Positions 39,458-49,914 of a stretch of DNA of 64,000 nucleotides are shown here, one piece after another. Position 1 is the first letter of the stretch. Every line of letters starts with the position of its first letter. Location: contig JALFJX010000009.1 of NCBI GenBank assembly GCA_022775905.1, forward strand, positions 124,001 to 188,000, written 5' to 3'. Made by a program: the position numbers and the translations under genes. This DNA comes from Methanobrevibacter sp. (GTDB lineage Archaea; Methanobacteriota; Methanobacteria; Methanobacteriales; Methanobacteriaceae). The notes beneath the pieces are model-generated. The model searched no databases. It had not been told where the DNA came from and saw only the letters and a program-made list of their open reading frames with translations.

Positions 39458-40417
39458 ATGAAATTGGCAGTATGCTTACCCGATACTCAAGACGATACTC
39501 CTCAGATACCTATTAAATTAACAAGAGTAGGTGTTACTGGAGTAAAGAAATTATTACAATTAGAAAGAACAAATAAAAGACCAATAATTTTACTACCTAC
39601 TTTTGATGCATTTGTAGATTTACCAGGTGATCAAAAAGGAGTTCACATGTCTAGAAACCCGGAAGCTATTAGTGAAGTACTTGAAAGTGCTGCTAAAGAT
39701 CCAACTGTAGACATTGAATCATTATGTGCAAAAATTGTTGACAAAATGATGACCAAACATGAATACGCAAAACGTGTTGAAATCTCAATGACAACCGATT
39801 TCATGTTCATGAAAGAGTCACCAGTCACAAAAAACAAAACTCAAGAAATGAGCAAATTAATAGCAAAAGCTGTTGGTTTTAGAGATGAAGATGGAAACGT
39901 CAACATCACAAAAAGCGTAGGTGCAGAAGTTATTGGAATGACTGTTTGCCCATGTGCACAGGAATCCGTAAGAGAATCCAATAAAACCCAATTATTAGAA
40001 TTCTTGGATGAAGAAACCACTCAAAAAGTATTAGACACTGTTACTTTTGCTTCACATAACCAAAGAGGAGTTGGAACATTATTAGTTGAAGTTCCAGAAG
40101 ATTACAAAGTTAAAGCTGAAGATCTTATTGACATCATTGAAACTTCAATGAGTTCTCCTGTTTGCGAATTACTTAAAAGACCAGATGAAAATGCAACCGT
40201 TTTAAACGCACACAGAAACCCTGTTTTTGTTGAAGATTGTGTTAGAAACATGATGGACCAAATTGCTGCAAGATATGGCAATTTACCTAACGATACTTTA
40301 ATCACAGCACGTCAAGAAAACCAAGAAAGTATTCACAGACATAATGCTTATGCTGAAAAAGTAACTACTATGGGCGAATTAAAAGCTGAATTAAAAGCTG
40401 AATTAAATATCGAATAG
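39458..40417 (+). CDS. mptA: GTP cyclohydrolase MptA (FolE2 type)
   Basis: First enzyme of methanopterin synthesis: converts GTP to 7,8-dihydroneopterin 2',3'-cyclic phosphate, using Fe2+. The 319-aa protein has the family opening CLPDTQDDTPQIPIKLTRVGVTGVKK, the metal Cys in TVCPCAQ (about residue 166) and a SSPVCELLKRPDE segment. The C-terminus is a small AELK repeat. The start is ATG 39458 or TTG 39464: GAGGTTATGAAA fits TTG better by spacing. Confidence 0.95.
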   Translation: MKLAVCLPDTQDDTPQIPIKLTRVGVTGVKKLLQLERTNKRPIILLPTFDAFVDLPGDQKGVHMSRNPEAISEVLESAAKDPTVDIESLCAKIVDKMMTKHEYAKRVEISMTTDFMFMKESPVTKNKTQEMSKLIAKAVGFRDEDGNVNITKSVGAEVIGMTVCPCAQESVRESNKTQLLEFLDEETTQKVLDTVTFASHNQRGVGTLLVEVPEDYKVKAEDLIDIIETSMSSPVCELLKRPDENATVLNAHRNPVFVEDCVRNMMDQIAARYGNLPNDTLITARQENQESIHRHNAYAEKVTTMGELKAELKAELNIE

Positions 40418-40427
40418 GTCTGATTTG

Positions 40428-40871
40428 ATGAAAAAAAGTTATGAAATTGCAGGACAAGTAATGGGATTTTTTGAATCTTTTAAAGGTTCAAGACCTGCAA
40501 TTGACAATGACAGCATACTTATTGTTAGAGGAAGATCTAGAAAAGTTATCCCAATTGCTGAATTTGACTCAAAACTTACCGAGTTAGGCAAAATCCTTGG
40601 GGGAACAGAGTTAGATGCAACCTCAGAAAAAGTTACTGAAATATTAAAGGCTGGAGACGAACATATAAAAGAAACTGACAAATCTTTAGGTTCCGTTGAT
40701 GCAAATGGATTTGCTAGAATGAAAAAAGAGCTTGAATCAATGGGACTTGTTGTTGAATATAAAATATTCCAACTTACAGGTTTTGATGTTGTTGTTGCTA
40801 TTTGGGAAGATAAAAATGAATTCCCACCATTATATGTTGAAGTAACTGTTTCAAAACATGACACAGATTAA
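40428..40871 (+). CDS. DUF2096-like archaeal protein
   Basis: A 147-aa soluble protein that I associate, without certainty, with the DUF2096 family of methanogens. Predicted alpha-beta, no membrane segment; tail IWEDKNEFPPLYVEVTVSKHD. It starts 10 bp after mptA behind AGGTCTGATTTG and its end overlaps cofG by 14 bp, so it is cotranscribed with two cofactor genes. A cofactor-related role is a context inference only. Confidence 0.7.
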   Translation: MKKSYEIAGQVMGFFESFKGSRPAIDNDSILIVRGRSRKVIPIAEFDSKLTELGKILGGTELDATSEKVTEILKAGDEHIKETDKSLGSVDANGFARMKKELESMGLVVEYKIFQLTGFDVVVAIWEDKNEFPPLYVEVTVSKHDTD

Positions 40872-41964
40872 AATGCAATCTAATTTAAAAAAAGAAGATA
40901 TTCTCCAAATCTTAAATGCTACTGACAGTGACATAATTAAATACATGTCACAGACAGTGCAATATAGGGAGAATAATCTTATTACTTATTCTAAAAATGT
41001 ATTCATACCATTGACTGAAATTTGCAGAAATGACTGTGGATACTGTAACTTTAAAAAAAATCCTGATGATCCAGAAGCTATTATTCTCAAAACAAAGGAA
41101 GAAGTTTTGGAAAGCTTAAAGGAAGCTGAAGAATATGGCTGCAAGGAAGCTCTTTTTACCTTCGGTGAAGATGCTGATGAAGAAGAAGTTGTTCAGCTCA
41201 AACTAAAAGAATATGGATATAACAGAATGATTGATTATGTTATAGACATATGCCAAATGACTTTGAACGAAACAACATTATTACCTCATACCAATGGTGG
41301 AAACTTCAGTTTTGATGATTTGAAAAGACTAAAAGAAGTTAATGCATCATTAGGATTAATGCTTGAAAACTCATCCAACAGGTTAATGGAATTGCCTGCA
41401 CACAATAAAAGTCCTGGAAAAAATCCGGTTTTAAGACTTGAAACCATTGCAAATGCAGGAAAACTTAAAATACCCTACACAACAGGAATATTAATCGGAA
41501 TTGGAGAGACAAAAGAAGAAGTTGCAGAATCATTAATGGCAATCAGAGACTTATATGACCAATACGGACATATCCAAGAAGTGATTATTCAAAATTTCAC
41601 ACCAATACCTGGAATTGAAATGGAAGACTGGCCTGAACCAAGCTTTTTAGATATGATTAGAACCGTAATTGCAGGAACTCTCCTTTTTGGAGATACTGAC
41701 GTCAGTATTCAGGTTCCACCTAACCTCAACAATGAAACCGCACAGATATTCTTATTATGCGGTGCAGACGATTGGGGCGGAGTTTCACCCGTAAGTCCTG
41801 ATTATGTAAACATCACATCCCCATGGCCGGGAATTGATGAACTTGAAAAGCTAACCGTTGATGCAGGATTCGAACTGACCGAAAGGTTATGCATCTATGA
41901 AAAATACATTAATGGTGAATGGTTAAACAATAATCTTCTTGAGAAGATATCTAATTTATCCTAG
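40858..41964 (+). CDS. cofG: FO synthase subunit 1 CofG (F420 synthesis)
   Basis: Radical SAM enzyme which, with CofH, makes the deazaflavin FO, the F420 chromophore. The 368-aa protein has the cluster motif CRNDCGYCNF (about residues 59-68), TFGEDADE and SIQVPPNLNNE. The start overlaps the previous gene by 14 bp; ATG 40873 is an alternative start without overlap. It overlaps the convergent taw2 by 14 bp. cofH is not in the window. Confidence 0.95.
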   Translation: MTQIKMQSNLKKEDILQILNATDSDIIKYMSQTVQYRENNLITYSKNVFIPLTEICRNDCGYCNFKKNPDDPEAIILKTKEEVLESLKEAEEYGCKEALFTFGEDADEEEVVQLKLKEYGYNRMIDYVIDICQMTLNETTLLPHTNGGNFSFDDLKRLKEVNASLGLMLENSSNRLMELPAHNKSPGKNPVLRLETIANAGKLKIPYTTGILIGIGETKEEVAESLMAIRDLYDQYGHIQEVIIQNFTPIPGIEMEDWPEPSFLDMIRTVIAGTLLFGDTDVSIQVPPNLNNETAQIFLLCGADDWGGVSPVSPDYVNITSPWPGIDELEKLTVDAGFELTERLCIYEKYINGEWLNNNLLEKISNLS

Positions 41965-42688
41965 CATCAATAACAACATGCTCTACACCGGGAGCATACT
42001 TTTTTATTTTATTTATTTTCAATAGCTCAACATCCCTGTTTCCCGCTTGAGCCCTTATTCTTTCTATCGGTCGAGTTTCGATTAATTTTTCTGGAACTGT
42101 TTCATGATAATGAATAATTCCACCTTTGTTTAGACTGCCAATAGCTATTTTTAGATAATGATGAGTTGTTTTTACATAACCCATTAGGATTCTGTCAGCC
42201 TTGAAATTTGGTGTTTCATTCTTACAGTCACCCCATATAGGAGTTACATTATCCAACTTGTTCAGTTTGATGTTGTCGCATAGAAACTTATAGGAATTCG
42301 GATTTATTTCAATTGGAATGATTTCCTTTGCATTTGCATGGACTCCAATTGGAATGGAAAAGTATCCAATCCCAGCAAACATGTCAAGCACTGTTTCACC
42401 ATCCTCAACAAGCTTTGCGATCCTCAATCTTTCATTGTTGTTTCCCTTTGACCACATTACCTTAGCCAAATCCAATTTAAACAGACAGCCATTTTCCTTA
42501 TGGATAGTTTCTGTTTCACTTCCATAGAGAACCTTATAGATAGGTTCCCTTTTAGTCCCTTGAATGTGGTCGATCTTCATTATGGTTTTCACATTATGTT
42601 TCTTTGACAACTCCTCGAAATTATTATCTGAGTACTTGTTGTCCAAAATTAGAATATCCCCAATTTTTTTATATTTCATTTTACTCAC
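41951..42688 (-). CDS. taw2: tRNA wybutosine-pathway aminocarboxypropyl transferase Taw2
   Basis: A 245-aa class I SAM-fold protein of the Trm5/TYW2 group. SAM loop is VLDMFAGIGYFSIPIGV (about residue 97), and the motif-IV equivalent is MGYVKTTHHYL instead of the NLPxx motif of Trm5, which points to Taw2 (aminocarboxypropyl transfer to wyosine precursor at G37). Its N-terminal domain is short, as in the Methanocaldococcus homologue. The exact substrate assignment is moderately sure. Confidence 0.78.
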   Translation of the reverse strand: MSKMKYKKIGDILILDNKYSDNNFEELSKKHNVKTIMKIDHIQGTKREPIYKVLYGSETETIHKENGCLFKLDLAKVMWSKGNNNERLRIAKLVEDGETVLDMFAGIGYFSIPIGVHANAKEIIPIEINPNSYKFLCDNIKLNKLDNVTPIWGDCKNETPNFKADRILMGYVKTTHHYLKIAIGSLNKGGIIHYHETVPEKLIETRPIERIRAQAGNRDVELLKINKIKKYAPGVEHVVIDARIN

Positions 42689-42862
42689 CTTTAGAAAGAA
42701 AAGTTTATATATACTAATCTAATAATATAGTATTGTTAGTTTATACTATATTGATTCTGATTTTAAATAAAATTAATACTGAATATATTAATTTATTTTG
42801 TTATATTAACCTATGAGTAGTTGAAATTAGATATTTTAAATACTTATATGAGGTGTATTTAA

Positions 42863-43477
42863 ATGAAAGATAAAATCGTAGAAGGTACAACCACCGTCGG
42901 AATTACTTGTAAAGACGGAATTGTATTCGCAACTGAAAGAAGAGCAACTATGGGAAACTTAGTAGCTCATAAAGTAGCAGAAAAAATATTTAAAATTGAT
43001 GATCACATTGCAACAACCATTGCAGGTTCTGTTGGAGATGCACAAAGTTTAATGAAAGTTATTGGTGCAGAAGTCTCATTATACCAAATGAGAAACAATG
43101 ATGAAATCAGCGTTAAAGCTGCAGCATCATTAACTGCAAATATCTTACGTTCAGGACCAATGTATGTACAAATATTACTTGGAGGTATGGACGGAGACAA
43201 ACCATCCATCTACTCATTAGACCCTGCTGGTGGTATGATTGAAGATAATTACATCTCAACTGGATCAGGTTCCATCGTAGCATACGGTGTTCTTGAAGAC
43301 AGATTTAAAGATGATTTATCAGTAGAAGAAGGACTTGAATTAGCTATAAGAGCTATCAGAGCTGCTTCCGAACGTGACACTTACTCCGGAAACGGATTTT
43401 TAGTCGCTAAAGTGGACAAAGACGGCTTTGAAATGTTAGATAATGAAAAAGTAAAAGAGATTTTGGATAAATTATAA
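42863..43477 (+). CDS. psmB: Proteasome subunit beta
   Basis: A 204-aa 20S proteasome beta subunit. The eight-residue propeptide ends in Gly before the catalytic Thr9 (MKDKIVEG | TTTVGITCKDG). Later catalytic residues (Asp, Lys in ERRATMGNLVAHK) are present. Preceded by a 174-bp spacer with TATA-like boxes; GAGGTGTATTTAA ribosome-binding site. It is immediately upstream of the RNase aCPSF1 gene. Confidence 0.96.
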   Translation: MKDKIVEGTTTVGITCKDGIVFATERRATMGNLVAHKVAEKIFKIDDHIATTIAGSVGDAQSLMKVIGAEVSLYQMRNNDEISVKAAASLTANILRSGPMYVQILLGGMDGDKPSIYSLDPAGGMIEDNYISTGSGSIVAYGVLEDRFKDDLSVEEGLELAIRAIRAASERDTYSGNGFLVAKVDKDGFEMLDNEKVKEILDKL

Positions 43478-43610
43478 GCAAAACTAATTTTTCATAACTA
43501 ACTATTTTTTTATATAAAATGTGTACATAGTTTATGAAATTTAACTAATTATTGGCTTAAAGCTTTTCATAAACTATTCTTAATACACAAACTTTTTTTG
43601 AAGGGATTAT

Positions 43611-45524
43611 ATGGCTTCAGATATTTTAGAAGATATTAAAAAAGAGATTTTGCAAAAACTACCTAATGAAATTCAGGTTTCCAAAGTAGAATTCGAAGGA
43701 CCAGAAGTAGTAGTTTACACCAAAAATCCAGAAATTATAACAGAAAACGGTGACTTAATTAGATCACTTGCAAAAGAACTTAGAAAAAGAATAATTATCA
43801 GATCAGATAAAAGCGCATTGCTTGACAACGAAGCAACCATTAATAAAATTCACGAAATTGTTCCCAACGGAGCGGAAATTACTGATATTTACTTTGATAC
43901 TGTAACTGGAGAAGTAGTTATTACTGCTAAGAAACCAGGCCTTGTTATTGGAAAATACGGAGTTACTTCTAGAAATATTGTTAAAAATACAGGATGGGCA
44001 CCTAAAATCTTAAGAACCCCACCTATCAGTTCCGATATTATTGGAAAAATTAGAACTATTCAAAAAAGTAGTAGTAAAGACAGGAAAAAATTATTACAAC
44101 GTTTAGGACGTCAAATTCACCAAGGAAGCAAATACCCAAATGACTGGGCAAGAGTTACTTCCATGGGAGGATTTAAAGAAGTTGGACGTTCATCCATGCT
44201 TTTACAAACACCAAACAGCCGTGTTTTATTAGATTGTGGAGTAAACGTTGCTGCATCAGATAACAAAAATGCATTCCCATACTTGAATGTTCCAGAATTC
44301 TCAATTGAAGAATTAGATGCAGTTATTATATCTCACGCTCACTTAGATCATTGTGGATTTGTACCATACTTATTCCATTACGGATATGATGGACCAGTAT
44401 ACTGTACAACCCCAACTAGAGACTTAACCACCCTTTTACAATTCGACCATCTCGATATTGCTCACAGGGAAGGTAATCCTTTACCATTCACATCAAAACA
44501 TGTGAAACAGGCAATTAAAAATACAATCACATTAGATTACGGTGAAGTAACTGACATCTCGCCGGATATCAGATTAACATTACACAACGCAGGACACATC
44601 TTAGGTTCAGCAATCTCCCATATGCACATTGGAGACGGAGCCCACAACTTGGTATATACAGGAGATTTCAAATACGAACCATCCAGATTACTTGAACCTG
44701 CAACCATTCGTTTCCCACGTGCTGAAACAGTTATTATGGAAAGTACATACGGTGGAAGAGAAGACATTCAACCTTCCAGAAACAACGCTGAAAAAGAAAT
44801 GATGAAAACCATCTACAAAACTCTTAAACGTGGCGGAAAAATACTCGTTCCAGTATTTGCTGTAGGAAGGGCACAAGAGCTTATGGTAGTATTAGAAGAA
44901 TACATGAGACATGGATTAATTGAAGAAGTACCAATCTACATTGACGGAATGATTTGGGAAGCAACTGCAATCCATACTGCAAGACCAGAATACTTAAGTA
45001 AAGACTTAAGAGACCAAATTTTCCACATGGGAAGAAATCCGTTTGTTTCTGAATTATTCAATAAAGTTCAAAACCACGACCAAAGAAAAGATATTGTTGA
45101 AAGTGAAGATCCGGCAATCATCTTATCCACTTCAGGTATGTTAACCGGTGGTAACTCAGTTGAATACTTCAAATGGTTATGTGAAGATGAAAGAAACACT
45201 TTAATCTTTGTAGGTTACCAATCCGAAGGTTCAATGGGTAGAAGAGTTCAAAAAGGTTGGAAAGAAATTCCTCTTGAAGACGACGACGGAAAAACCAGAA
45301 TTTTCAATGTTGGAATGGAAATCAAAACCATTAATGGATTCAGTGGTCACTCTAACAGAAGACAATTGATGGAGTACGTAAAAAGACTTAATCCAAGACC
45401 GGACAAAGTCATTACATGTCACGGAGACCCATACAAAACTGTGGACCTCGCATCTTCTATACACAGAAGTTATAAAATAGAGACAAAAACTCCAATTAAT
45501 TTAGATAGTGTGAGAATACATTAA
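43611..45524 (+). CDS. aCPSF1 beta-CASP ribonuclease (transcription termination)
   Basis: A 637-aa archaeal CPSF1/FttA family nuclease. N-terminal KH domains (about residues 1-145, GLVIGKYG at 110-117), metallo-beta-lactamase core with SHAHLDHCG (241-249) and a beta-CASP domain (about 390-520), then [14 protein letters not shown] and TCHGDPYKT. In Methanococcus and other archaea this enzyme ends transcription at U-rich tracts. That matches the T-rich stretches after many genes here. Confidence 0.93.
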   Translation: MASDILEDIKKEILQKLPNEIQVSKVEFEGPEVVVYTKNPEIITENGDLIRSLAKELRKRIIIRSDKSALLDNEATINKIHEIVPNGAEITDIYFDTVTGEVVITAKKPGLVIGKYGVTSRNIVKNTGWAPKILRTPPISSDIIGKIRTIQKSSSKDRKKLLQRLGRQIHQGSKYPNDWARVTSMGGFKEVGRSSMLLQTPNSRVLLDCGVNVAASDNKNAFPYLNVPEFSIEELDAVIISHAHLDHCGFVPYLFHYGYDGPVYCTTPTRDLTTLLQFDHLDIAHREGNPLPFTSKHVKQAIKNTITLDYGEVTDISPDIRLTLHNAGHILGSAISHMHIGDGAHNLVYTGDFKYEPSRLLEPATIRFPRAETVIMESTYGGREDIQPSRNNAEKEMMKTIYKTLKRGGKILVPVFAVGRAQELMVVLEEYMRHGLIEEVPIYIDGMIWEATAIHTARPEYLSKDLRDQIFHMGRNPFVSELFNKVQNHDQRKDIVESEDPAIILSTSGMLTGGNSVEYFKWLCEDERNTLIFVGYQSEGSMGRRVQKGWKEIPLEDDDGKTRIFNVGMEIKTINGFSGHSNRRQLMEYVKRLNPRPDKVITCHGDPYKTVDLASSIHRSYKIETKTPINLDSVRIH

Positions 45525-45617
45525 TAATAAATAAATACTAATTAGAACAAATAATAATTATGATGAATGTTGTATAATTACAACAATTTATTTATTTTTA
45601 AAACAATAGGTGTTAAA

Positions 45618-46637
45618 ATGGTTACATATTCAGAATCAGGTGTTGACATTGACTTAGAAGCAGTTACTGTTTCAAAATTAGCTGATAAACTCAAATCAAC
45701 ATTAGAATGCAGAGATATTATTACAGACAGTGGTCATTACGCAGCTTTAGTAAGATTAGGAGACAAAGCTATTGCAATGAGTACTGACGGTGTTGGAAGT
45801 AAAATTTTAATTGCAGAAATGATGAACAAATACGATACAGTAGGTATTGACTGTATTGCTATGGTAGTTAACGATATCTTATGTGTCGGCGCAGAACCAA
45901 TAGCTTTAGTGGACTACCTCGCTGTTGAAAAACCAGACCCTGAAAGAGCAGCTGAAATTGCTGAAGGTCTTGTTAAAGGTGCTAATGAATCAAAAATTGC
46001 AATAATTGGTGGAGAAACTGCTTCACTTCCTGGAATTATCAAAGATTTCGATTTAGCAGGAACAGGTATCGGATTTGTAGATGTTGATAAAATCATCAGC
46101 GGTGCAGACATCCAACCTGGAAATGTCTTAATCGGTATTAACAGTAATGGTATTCATTCTAACGGATACAGTTTAGCTAGAAGCGCAATCTTCGACAAAG
46201 GTGGCTATTCTGTCGATGACAAAATGCCTAATGGAGAAACAACCATTGGTGAAGAATTAATTAGACCAACCGAATTATACGTTAAACCTATTGTTGCTTT
46301 ATTCGAAAAAGAATACAATATTAATGGTCTTGCTCATATTACCGGAGGAGGTTTCACCAACCTCAGACGTTTGAAAAAAGGCGTAGGATATGACATTACA
46401 GACCTTCCAGAAGTTCCAGAAATATTCAAACTTATCTATGAACAAGGCGTAGACATCAAAGAAATGTACAAAGTATTCAACATGGGTGTCGGTTTTGTTG
46501 TTATCTGTGATGGGGAAGAGGCAGATAAAATTATGGATACTTTAAATGAATATTGCGACTGCCAAATCATCGGTACCGTAACTGACGATGAAACAATCAA
46601 AGTCAAAGCTTTCGAAGGCAGCGAACTTGAATACTAA
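45618..46637 (+). CDS. purM: Phosphoribosylformylglycinamidine cyclo-ligase
   Basis: Makes aminoimidazole ribotide in purine synthesis. The 339-aa protein starts at ATG 45618 ([15 protein letters not shown]), with AGGTGTTAAA just before it; the open frame continues upstream to 45567 without family support. [18 protein letters not shown] and GGETASLPG motifs are visible. Classic PurM length. Confidence 0.95.
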   Translation: MVTYSESGVDIDLEAVTVSKLADKLKSTLECRDIITDSGHYAALVRLGDKAIAMSTDGVGSKILIAEMMNKYDTVGIDCIAMVVNDILCVGAEPIALVDYLAVEKPDPERAAEIAEGLVKGANESKIAIIGGETASLPGIIKDFDLAGTGIGFVDVDKIISGADIQPGNVLIGINSNGIHSNGYSLARSAIFDKGGYSVDDKMPNGETTIGEELIRPTELYVKPIVALFEKEYNINGLAHITGGGFTNLRRLKKGVGYDITDLPEVPEIFKLIYEQGVDIKEMYKVFNMGVGFVVICDGEEADKIMDTLNEYCDCQIIGTVTDDETIKVKAFEGSELEY

Positions 46638-46656
46638 TTAAAAAAAAGAGGCTGAT

Positions 46657-47688
46657 ATGATGAAAATAATGATAGATAACGAAATAGCTCTTGTAAAAGA
46701 AATATTAAAGGAGTTAGGGGCTAGCGAAGAAGATCAGGAATTAGTGGCTGAAGCTACAGTAGACGCAGATTTAAAAGGATTTACATCACACGGGCTCGGT
46801 AGATTTCCACAATACATCATAGGTATTGAAGCAGGAGCAATCAACTTAAAAGAAAACATTACTATTGAAAAAGAAACTCCTGCAGTGGCATTAATTAACG
46901 GTAACAGCGGATTTGGACAAGCAGTATCCTACAAAGCTATGCAAATTGCAATCAAAAAAGCAAAAGAAATGGGTATTGCATGTGTTGGTGTTCACAATAC
47001 CAACCACTTTGGAGTTACTGGATTTTATTCCGACTTAGCATTAAGAGAAAACTGTATTGGACTTGTAATTGCAAATACTGACCCTGCAATTGCTCCAATC
47101 GGTGGAAAAGAACCATTAATCGGAACCAACCCTATTGCATTAGGAATTCCATCAGACAGTTACCTTACTGTAGATATGGCAACATCAGTTACTGCACGTG
47201 GAAAAATCATCGAATCCAAAAGAAAAGGTTTAGATTTACCTGACGGATGGGCATTAGATGCTGATGGAAAACCAACCAACAACCCAGAAGAAGCATTAAA
47301 AGGATCAATCTTACCATTCGGTGGATTCAAAGGATACGCATTATCCTTATTAATCGAAGTATTAACTGGACCATTAGTACAAGCAGGATATGGACATGGA
47401 GTAACCGGTACTGCCTCACCTGAGAAAAACTGTACTAAAGGAGATTTATACGTAGTAATTGACCCTTCCAAATTTGGTGACTTTGATGAATTCAAAGCAA
47501 ACACCGAAGATTTCATTGCACAAGTAAGAGCTACTGGTGACAACGTTCCTGTACCTGGTGACTTGGAAGTTAAAAGGGTTAAAGAAGCTGAAGTTAATGG
47601 TATTAACATTGACGAAAAATTATACAAACAATTAAAAGGAATCTGTGACGATTTAAGTATCGACTTAGATTCTTACCTCGAAGAATAA
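46657..47688 (+). CDS. comC: L-sulfolactate dehydrogenase ComC
   Basis: NAD(P)-dependent dehydrogenase of the malate/L-sulfolactate family that oxidises sulfolactate to sulfopyruvate in coenzyme M synthesis. The 343-aa protein has KGFTSHGLGRFPQYI (about residue 40), HNTNHFGVTGFY with the catalytic His (about 115) and SILPFGGFKGYALS. ComC versus malate dehydrogenase cannot be fully separated by eye; the methanogen context favours ComC. It begins 20 bp after purM behind GAGGCTGAT. Confidence 0.88.
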   Translation: MMKIMIDNEIALVKEILKELGASEEDQELVAEATVDADLKGFTSHGLGRFPQYIIGIEAGAINLKENITIEKETPAVALINGNSGFGQAVSYKAMQIAIKKAKEMGIACVGVHNTNHFGVTGFYSDLALRENCIGLVIANTDPAIAPIGGKEPLIGTNPIALGIPSDSYLTVDMATSVTARGKIIESKRKGLDLPDGWALDADGKPTNNPEEALKGSILPFGGFKGYALSLLIEVLTGPLVQAGYGHGVTGTASPEKNCTKGDLYVVIDPSKFGDFDEFKANTEDFIAQVRATGDNVPVPGDLEVKRVKEAEVNGINIDEKLYKQLKGICDDLSIDLDSYLEE

Positions 47689-47915
47689 TTATACTCTTCA
47701 AAATTTCTTTTTTTTATAAAATTTACGATGATAAATTTTTATACTTCGCTTGATACAAGTTAAAGTAAATTTTAATTTATAAACAATAAAATAAAAATGA
47801 TTATATATTAACTTGTACAAAAATATAATTGTTTATAAAAGTAATATAGAAATTACTGAAAATCATAAACTCTATTTTAACTAATATGATTTTTTTCAAA
47901 AAGGAGGAATTAAAG

Positions 47916-49898
47916 TTGAAACTTAAAAACTCTTATGTCTTATTAATAGCAATGGCATTATTCCAATTAGTAATCATAGGATCTGCTTGTGCTAGTGATG
48001 TTTCTGCTAACGATACAGTGGAACTATCAGATGACGGATCCAGTGTTGTTATGGATGACAACCCAGTTGTAGACCCGTCAACACCCACAACACCACAGAA
48101 AATAAATACAACAGTTGTTTCAGATGACGAAATTTCAATAGATGAAACATCAAACAAGACAATTGATTTGACTGTTAATGATAACGAATCCAAAGAAATC
48201 ACAGGAATTACAGCTAACAACCTAACAGTTAAAGAAGGAACAAAAACAATCAAATTTGATTATAATAATTCAAAAATCATTATCAAAGATACATTAATTC
48301 TTGGTAAACATAATTTACTCGTTAGCTATTTAGGAAACGGTAACTATACCAATTCTTCAAAAAATATTGTTTTGACCATTTTTGGAAATTATACAATTCA
48401 AGCACCAAGTTCTGTTAATGTAAACAGTACAAGAACCGTTGAAGTACCAATCAATGTTACAAATGGTATTGATCCAAAAGTGATTAACAAAGAAGATTTC
48501 AATGTTACTTTAACATATAAAGATGGAAATGTTACCAAAAACATCAGTATAACTGATTTTAGAATTGTGAACAATACACTAATATTCAATTATGAATTAG
48601 CAAATAACATTACCACATCAACAATAACTCTTGTTTATAATGCTAATGAAAGCGTTAAATCGGCAAATGTTACCTTGAATAGAATTTATAATGTTAAAAT
48701 TGAAGAGATTAATACTAAAAGTGAATATAATAATGGTGCATTTACATTTAAATTAGTGGATTGTGATAATAATACTGAAAATTTAACTGGTTTAACATTA
48801 TCCATAACTTTAGGTGAAAATATTAGGTCAGGATTTACTGGAACTGCTGACAAAAATGGGATTGTAACTTTTAAAACCATACAATTATATGAAATCGAAT
48901 ATAAAGATGGAAAAATATCTGCAAAATATTTAACTGTCGGTAAACATTTAGTGGAGTTATCAACCAAAAATAATGTAAAGTCAACAATTGTTAAAACTAA
49001 TTTGACTGTAACAACAATACCAACAGTAATAAAAATTACATCTGCATCAACTATCTACTACAACACAGGATATACATTAAATTTTAAAGTTACTGACAAA
49101 AGTGGTAAATCAATATCTGATGTTTATGTTCTTGTCCAAATATATACTGGTTCAAAATACAATAATTATATTTTCCAAACCAACAAATATGGAAACGTTA
49201 ACATCAAAGCTCCATTAACAGTTGGAAGTCATAAAATTGTCATAACTAGTGCAGACAGTAGATATAGTGCAAATTCAGTTACCAAGACAATTACGGTCAA
49301 AAAAGCTAGTGCAAAAATCAGTGCACCAAAAGTAACTGCTTACTACAACAGTGGCAAATACTTTACCATAAAATTAATGAACACTAAGAAAAGCAATGCA
49401 CCAATTTATGCTGCAAAACTTAACATTAGAGTTTACGTCACTAAATACAGTTACTACAACTACAATGGTCAAACTGGTGTTGATGGTAAAATAAAATTAG
49501 CATTAGACAGTTTAAAACCAGGGACTTACAAAGTTGAAGTTAGAGGAGCAGATTCCAAAGATTTCAGTGTAAGCAAAGTTACATCCCAAATTGTAGTTAA
49601 AAAAGCTCCAACCAAATTATATCCAGTTAAATTAACTGCTAAAAAAGGTAAAACTACTTACTTTAAAGTTACTGTGAAAAATTACAAAATCAAAAAAGTA
49701 ATTAGTGGAGTTAAAGTAAAAATCAAAGTTTATACAGGTAAAAAATACAAAACTTACACTGTAAAAACCAATTCAAAAGGAATTGCACAGCTTAATGTGA
49801 AATCCTTGACTACCGGAACACATAAAGTTGTAGTTACATCTGCAAACAAATACTGTGTTGCAAAAGCAGCTGCATCAAGCATAAAAATAACTAAATAA
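47916..49898 (+). CDS. Secreted adhesin-like Ig-repeat protein
   Basis: A 660-aa protein. The start is TTG 47916 with GGAGG eight bases before it; an ATG at 47886 lacks a ribosome-binding site. Residues 1-33 form a signal peptide ending in GSACASDVSA. The middle (about 90-370) is Ig-like and asparagine/threonine-rich with many N-glycosylation sequons. The last 280 residues hold three repeats of about 90 aa (each with a VxIxVYTGxKY-like core and a TxTGTHKVVVTSA-like end). Such proteins are abundant in Methanobrevibacter and are thought to mediate surface contacts. No C-terminal membrane anchor or sorting motif is visible. Confidence 0.85.
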   Translation: MKLKNSYVLLIAMALFQLVIIGSACASDVSANDTVELSDDGSSVVMDDNPVVDPSTPTTPQKINTTVVSDDEISIDETSNKTIDLTVNDNESKEITGITANNLTVKEGTKTIKFDYNNSKIIIKDTLILGKHNLLVSYLGNGNYTNSSKNIVLTIFGNYTIQAPSSVNVNSTRTVEVPINVTNGIDPKVINKEDFNVTLTYKDGNVTKNISITDFRIVNNTLIFNYELANNITTSTITLVYNANESVKSANVTLNRIYNVKIEEINTKSEYNNGAFTFKLVDCDNNTENLTGLTLSITLGENIRSGFTGTADKNGIVTFKTIQLYEIEYKDGKISAKYLTVGKHLVELSTKNNVKSTIVKTNLTVTTIPTVIKITSASTIYYNTGYTLNFKVTDKSGKSISDVYVLVQIYTGSKYNNYIFQTNKYGNVNIKAPLTVGSHKIVITSADSRYSANSVTKTITVKKASAKISAPKVTAYYNSGKYFTIKLMNTKKSNAPIYAAKLNIRVYVTKYSYYNYNGQTGVDGKIKLALDSLKPGTYKVEVRGADSKDFSVSKVTSQIVVKKAPTKLYPVKLTAKKGKTTYFKVTVKNYKIKKVISGVKVKIKVYTGKKYKTYTVKTNSKGIAQLNVKSLTTGTHKVVVTSANKYCVAKAAASSIKITK

Positions 49899-49914
49899 GA
49901 GAATTAATTTTCTC

